Positions 59,191 through 64,000 of a stretch of DNA of 64,000 nt are shown here, in pieces; within the stretch, counting starts at the first letter, position 1; every line of letters begins with the position of its first letter. This DNA comes from Lepas anatifera (Eukaryota > Arthropoda > Thecostraca > Lepadidae). The position numbers and the translations under genes are program-made. The notes below the pieces were generated by a model. The model worked only from the letters and a program-made list of their open reading frames with translations, was not told where the DNA came from and did not search any database. Where the stretch lies: assembly GCA_034440635.1 (NCBI GenBank), contig JAOTON010000056.1, positions 62,001 through 126,000 of the forward strand, given 5' to 3'.

Positions 59191-61076
59191 AGGCCGTTTA
59201 GGCGGTGAGGAGGCACTCCCGGATTCAGAGGCTTGTGACGAGAGAGCGCTGACTGCTGCAGACATGTACACCAGAAGAGCGGATGGCAAGATGCAGAAAG
59301 TGCTGTTCTTCATTCAATGGACTGAGCGAAAAGGTACCATGAATAACACCACCAAGGAGACGGTAAAAGGAGCACCCCATTTTTGTATTGGAGATTTCAA
59401 CTGAGATAGTAGTGTTGCAGAGCGCGTCGAAAAACGAGTACTGGCATATTTCATTTCACCCAAAGCTCCTCTGCATTATATCTCAGCGCGACGTCAAGTT
59501 CAACGTAAGGGGCATTGAGGACCTAATTTGAACCAATGAGGAATCCTCAATCCATCTGACCACGCATATCGCGTGATAAATACCAGCAATGACATCGCTG
59601 TCGCAACGTTACATTCCGCAAGTGGCGAGCCCCGTAAGTACACTCAATGCTTAAGTCAACCCAGAGTTGAAAGAAAAAAAGGATATTTTTGTTTTGAGCG
59701 ATTGGAGGTGGAAACAACATGTGGTTTCCACTTTTTCCAGACTAATGCTGTACTTGAATGGTCCTTTTTGGAACTCCGACAAAGTGGCTCATTTCCCTGA
59801 AAGTTTATTAGGGATTGAATTTGTTGAACATGAATTACTCGGTAAGTTTTCACGGTGTGGTCAAATTTACAGGATTTGACTTTATATTTAAAAAAAAGTT
59901 CAACAGTCTGCAAGTGCTGCTATATGAGTGAAGAAAACGTTCAAATGTGTTCAGTCATAGATACCTAATCTTTGGGAGCTAAGTTTTCATAATCGCCGGA
60001 AAATATTCCGACGTAGAAATAGTCCGAGCATATTCGTCGGAGAGCTAGACACCCCGTATCACTGCAATGGTTGAATATTTCGGAGGAACCGTGCTTAGTT
60101 GCCCTTTTTACTGTTACCTTCAACATGAGTGGCCTATGACTTACAAAGTAGGTCAACATATGCAGCGTTAGGTAAGTTTTTAACTTATTCTAGGATGTCG
60201 TGCAAAACATCCCAGTGAATATTCGCATTAATGATATATTTTGCAAAATTGAGAGTGATTTTCGGTCTCTTTTTACTTTTCATGGAAAATATGATCAACA
60301 TGTGGGGACCAAAATGCCACCGAAGATGCAAAGTGGGTGTTCGTCACGTAATTCGGGTGCGCGTGTTTTCTAACATACCAAACGATGCCATTATCACCAA
60401 GTTTCTTTTTTACTATCGCTGCCAGTGCTACACAAATTTTCGGCTTGATTGGGTAAAGTTGGGGTGTCCATCTTGGTGTTAAAGGAAATGAACTGAGATA
60501 GCTGGGTGGTATAGCGGACCCGGATAATAGTTTCAGACTCAACCGGAAAATCCCCGTATTACAATTTCAGTCGCCTTAGAACTCACCATTTGCGGATAGA
60601 TGCATGTGTTAAAGAGCTGATTCCGTTCCAGCGGCCCCGCGCCAGCACCAGTGATATCCGAACAACCGATATTTCCAGCCGTTAGACTCGCTGAGTAAAG
60701 GGAGGAGTGGAGAGGCGTGCGTTCAAAAGAAGTTCGCACATAGATCACGTGATCCTCATAAAAGGTGAGTTTCGAAACGCACAAAACACGCCACGAATGC
60801 TGTTCTGTATGCTCTATCTGCCTGATAAGTCAGCCAAGGAAGGTGCCATATATTTCCTTCAAAGCAACGCATTTTGTCGGGCAAAATATCCGTGTTTCAA
60901 TTAGGCCCTGATGTAGCACCTTAAATGAATACAGAGAGCGTTACTGAACAGACACTCCAGGCATCAAACAAAAATCGTCGAAGTAAATCGTGAACGTCAT
61001 TCCTTATTTTAATCTTTGAATTCAGGTGTCATTCAGATGAAAGCCCCTCCGCCCTGGCCCTAATGATAACTTTTAC
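59191..61076. other. Intergenic, no gene recognised
   Basis: Several short frames without motifs. At 60500-60560 'tgggtggtatagcggacccgg' has a faint tRNA-like look but does not fold into one. No repeat boundary found. Confidence 0.45.
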
Positions 61077-62062
61077 TTAACCCTCGCCCGGTGGGGGTGT
61101 TTGAACACTCCCTCGGGTTTTTCGGGCGGCCCGAAAAACGGCGGCGCTCCGCGCCGCCGTACTTAGCACGCCTTATCCTTGATCAATTCCACAACTTTCC
61201 CTAAAATTTTAAGTTTGGATCATCTCAGATCAGGTCACCAGTGCAGGTTGGTGACCTCACCTCCAAAAATGTTTAAGATGGCATAAATAATAAATGGGCG
61301 AATCTACCGGATTGAAACTTATACCAAATAATGGGCCCACCGAGTGCTACAAAACAATATTCCAGGATTTTTCATATCGATGACCTAAGGTCAAGCACGT
61401 ACTATGAGCTCTCCGTTGGAAATACATTGTAAAAACAGAAATTGAGCTGTATTTGTGTAGATACAGCTGAGAATACCTTCATATTCTCCAACTCGTAGTA
61501 TCCTGGCCCCTTGCCAGATTCATGTTGAAATTTTTACCTGTGCCCTCTGAGAGGTCATCTGAAGCTATTTAAGCAGTTTTCAGACTTAGGTCAATAACTG
61601 CATGAAATTATGATACAGCTTTTATTTTGATATAATTGCGTTTGGATTGCTATTGCGAGTTGATTGATATGTATATTGACTAGGCTAGGTTAAAAAGTGA
61701 CCTTGACCTCACCTGAGGTCGGACCATTTTTGTGTTTGGACCTAGTATGGTCATATTATACATCATTCGATTCACCGTGACGGGAGGAAGCGAATGGTGC
61801 CTAAAAATGATTCTAACCCAATTTTGTCAGGTGCTAGAGTCCAAAAACTACTCAAATTGCCATCTTATTTGATCTTTCATGACCTCAATATTGACGTGAG
61901 CCAAACAGTGACTGATATAATTTATTCATGAATTTGTATGAGCTATCCACCAGCGTTCGCGTTTTTTCTCTATCCCGCATAGGGGCCGAGTTCGAGGGGG
62001 GGTGTTCAAACGCTCTCCACCAGGATGCAGGTGTCTCGGAGGCCCACCGGGGCGCGGGATGA
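61077..62062. mobile_element. TTAA-type element with intact left end and decayed right end
   Basis: Starts TTAA then CCCTCGCCCGGTGGGGG, a GGGGGTGTTTGAACACTCCC hairpin and an ACGGCGGCGC...GCGCCGCCGT palindrome, as in 15163-15955 and 18317-19516. AGGTCA/TGACCT words follow. The right end is seen as GGGGGTGTTCAAAC near 62000 and CCCACCGGGGCGCGGG ending at 62058, with the final TTAA changed to ATGA. Confidence 0.72.
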
Positions 62063-62096
62063 TAGACATCCAGTGTGGATGATACGAGCGGAGGAA

Positions 62097-62430
62097 CAGT
62101 GGCGGATCCAGGGGGTGCCAATAAGGATTTACCTCCTTCCAAATGAAAAAGCTCGAGGTGAAACCATGTCCCCCGAAGTTGTTGGCATCTCTCTTGCCCC
62201 GGGACGTTTATATTATTTTTTACTTGGTTACCCACCTACCGGCTAGCTGAATTGTGGCCAAATCTGTCACCGCTTGATTTTTTCCTTTTCTTCTTGGGTT
62301 CGATTTTTTCCCCTCCCCCGACCTACTGGCTAGTTGAATTGTGGCCAAGTCTGTCAGTCCGTGACGTTTTTTTTTACTTTTCTTTTTTGCTTTGCCCCCT
62401 CCCCCAACCCATCGGCTAGATCTGGCACTG
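62097..62430. mobile_element. 334-bp hAT-like TIR element with perfect duplication CGGAGGAA
   Basis: CAGTGGCGGATCCAGG on the left and GCTAGATCTGGCACTG on the right are inverted termini. CGGAGGAA is exact on both sides (62089-62096 and 62431-62438). The interior is the reverse orientation of 25980-26364 and 2532-2932, with two partly repeated blocks (GGCTAG-TTGAATTGTGGCC twice). Non-coding. Confidence 0.87.
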
Positions 62431-62439
62431 CGGAGGAAT

Positions 62440-62684
62440 CATAGGTGGATCCAGGATTGCCGATCGGGGGTCACCTCGGGGAAGGGGGCATCCGGACCAG
62501 GGAGGGGGGCGCCACTTTTGGCCGGACAGACCTCTTAGGTGGGCGCAAAATTTTATCGGTGGGCACCAATTTTCGCATCCTGAGGAGGGAGGGGTGGGCA
62601 GTGTCATTTCAAGGGGGCACGGTGATCGTTCCATGGGGCGCCGAGGGTCGATCGGGGAGCACCTGCCCCCTGGATCTGCGTATG
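62440..62684. mobile_element. 245-bp GGATCC-family TIR element adjoining the previous one
   Basis: CATAGGTGGATCCAGG on the left and CCTGGATCTGCGTATG on the right are inverted repeats. Internal landmarks (GGGCGCCACTTTTGGCCGG, GTGGGCGCAAAATTTTATCG, GGGGAGCACCTGCCCCC) match 52416-52635. Flanks GGAGGAAT and ATAGGAAT match at 6 of 8. The left flank overlaps the right duplication of the 62097 element, so this one inserted directly next to it. Confidence 0.78.
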
Positions 62685-62875
62685 ATAGGAATGGCCTGCC
62701 TGAGGAGAATGAACCAAGCCTATTATTTTGACAATCTTTTTAAAAATGAACCATAGGGTTAATTGATTAAATCAACATTCTGGGAATACCCCCTGGTCAG
62801 GTCCCTCCCATATTCTGCCTCTAATGGTGATGCATGATGTAAAATGTAGCGTACGAAACTAACAGAACACCCGGG

Positions 62876-63024
62876 CAGTGGCGGATACAAGGGGGCGAGG
62901 GGCTCAAGCCCCCCCCGAAATGTTAGCGCGTCTAAAGTTAATGCATAGCCGGAGGCTGTCCCGAGACATTGGCGGGAGGTGCTCGGGCCGCCTCGCCCCC
63001 GGAAATGTCCTGGATCCGCCACTG
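62876..63024. mobile_element. 149-bp CAGTGGCGGAT-family element
   Basis: CAGTGGCGGATACAAGG on the left and CTGGATCCGCCACTG on the right are inverted termini. Flanks CACCCGGG (62868-62875) and CACCGGGG (63025-63032) match at 7 of 8. The interior carries GCATAGCCGGAGGC, shared in reverse with 53905-54040. Non-coding. Confidence 0.8.
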
Positions 63025-63032
63025 CACCGGGG

Positions 63033-63599
63033 CATCAGGCGTTCAGGAGCCATCCTGAACTGGCCACCTGATGCCCGGGGGAGTGCAAGGCTCATGGATG
63101 ATGCATCCCTATGTGTCTTCTTCATAGGAATGTGGACACACATGACAGCCGACAAAAGATTCGTATTCATAGGATTACCCCTGCATAAGATCAGTGCTAC
63201 GTCGCAGCACCTCAGTGTTGTGTACATTTCCAATTTCCGATAGTGGTAGCGTAACGCTGTAGAGAGTCGCAAACAAGGCCAAAGGAAGTCAGTCGCAGAT
63301 AAACCATGTGATTGTTTTTTATTTGTAATGGCTTGTAATAACCTGTCATTATTGATCTCTTTTTGCCAAGGTGGCTGGAGAACCATTCGTAGCAAAAAAG
63401 AAAGAAATAAAAAACGTAATTTGGCTGCACTTTAGAGAGATCAATAGCGCATTGATTGGTGAAAGAATTTGGACAATTAGTCAAAGAAAATTTTATGATT
63501 TATAAGCTTTCAAGTAAAAACCTATATTTTGAGGTTGTATTTAGTTCGCCTGTATCGGAGACCAACTGATGATGTTTTAATGCCATATTAACGAGATTA
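63033..63599. other. Intergenic, no gene recognised
   Basis: Short frames on both strands without motifs. No clear repeat structure. Confidence 0.45.
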
Positions 63600-64000
63600 T
63601 ATGTGCAGGTCACCCCAAATGCAGGTCAAAGTCACAGGTCAAGGTCATACCAGCATTCTCAATGCCATTGGCCCCAGTGCTTCCCGTCAAATGGTGTCAC
63701 ATGGTATGGCATATACATCATAGTTAGGATGACTCAATGTAAAGGTCACAGGTCAAGGTCATGGGTAAAGGTCGATCCTCATTTCCCACCCAACGGTTGC
63801 TATGGGGCTGGTCATAGTGAAATTACAGGGAATAGATCGTATTATGACATCATAGATCAATGACTGAATAACTGATCCAAAATTTTAGGAAACAGACTTT
63901 GGGACCTTTTTTGCCCTGGCCTGGGCCTTTTTAGCTTCGGGGAGTTCAGGTCAAGCTTGGAGTTTCTTCCTTCTTTTTAAGGACAAGGCTGGGAGTTTCT
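63600..64000. mobile_element. AGGTCA-rich element fragment, runs off the window
   Basis: Dense AGGTCA words (CAGGTCAAAGTCACAGGTCA and similar) and a segment around 63770-63830 (GGTCGATCCTCATTTCCCAC) that matches 28690-28770 directly and 11500-11540 in reverse. It is thus internal sequence of the 11093/27892 subfamily. No TTAA terminus was identified on the left. Confidence 0.6.

Overview
This is eukaryotic genomic DNA, most likely from an arthropod and possibly a crustacean. The evidence is a gene with eight exons and GT-AG introns, a NEDD8 reading frame with the arthropod-type residues F45 and V61-Q62, long introns filled with satellites, and a very high load of DNA transposons, LINEs and minisatellites. 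There are no operons and no CRISPR array. Only two host genes can be reconstructed with confidence, and most open frames are read-through of repeats.

Host genes. OSGEP/Kae1 (minus strand, 42657 down to 30333) can be rebuilt completely from eight exons into a 335-residue protein. Every splice junction is GT-AG and every phase joins correctly. Introns 6 and 7 hold a 1.1 kb GA/CT array, an 18-unit minisatellite that abuts the exon-7 acceptor, and a GC-rich degenerate repeat. The last exon is only 43 nt. NEDD8 (plus, 56845-57081) is an uninterrupted 78-codon frame with a two-residue tail after the GG processing site. A possible short gene of unknown identity lies upstream of OSGEP on the other strand (43099-43824).

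Mobile DNA, left to right. 1-1024 is the RNase H end of a LINE. 2.5-7.6 kb holds several short TIR elements with 8-bp target duplications. 10.8-12.95 kb is a segmental duplication (copy 1) carrying a TTAA-bounded element. 13.2-14.6 kb is a GC-rich minisatellite. 15.2-16.0 kb is another TTAA element. At 16.6 kb begins copy 2 of the segmental duplication, interrupted at a TA dinucleotide by a 9.9 kb nested block (17079-26965) with about 24-bp terminal inverted repeats. That block contains a TTAA element, an extensive minisatellite, a decayed CR1/Jockey-like LINE and a short hAT-like element. Copy 2 resumes at 26968. 27.9-29.1 kb is a decayed TTAA-type element with a SINE inside it. 45.6-46.6 kb is a foldback structure. 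51.9-52.6 kb and 62.1-63.0 kb carry clusters of short TIR elements. At 54.0-55.5 kb a LINE tail on the minus strand is split by a 1,021-bp hAT element with a perfect 8-bp target duplication. 58.0-59.0 kb and 61.1-62.1 kb are further TTAA elements, and 63.6 kb to the window end is a related fragment.

Most notable signal. A family of TTAA-bounded, roughly 0.8-1.2 kb elements without coding capacity has subterminal GC hairpins and a dense internal load of AGGTCA/TGACCT hexamers, about 18-19 per kilobase in the two copies I counted. These are nuclear-receptor half-sites in sequence. Two copies have strong insertion evidence in the window: one has a paralogous site lacking it, and one sits inside an otherwise continuous reading frame.
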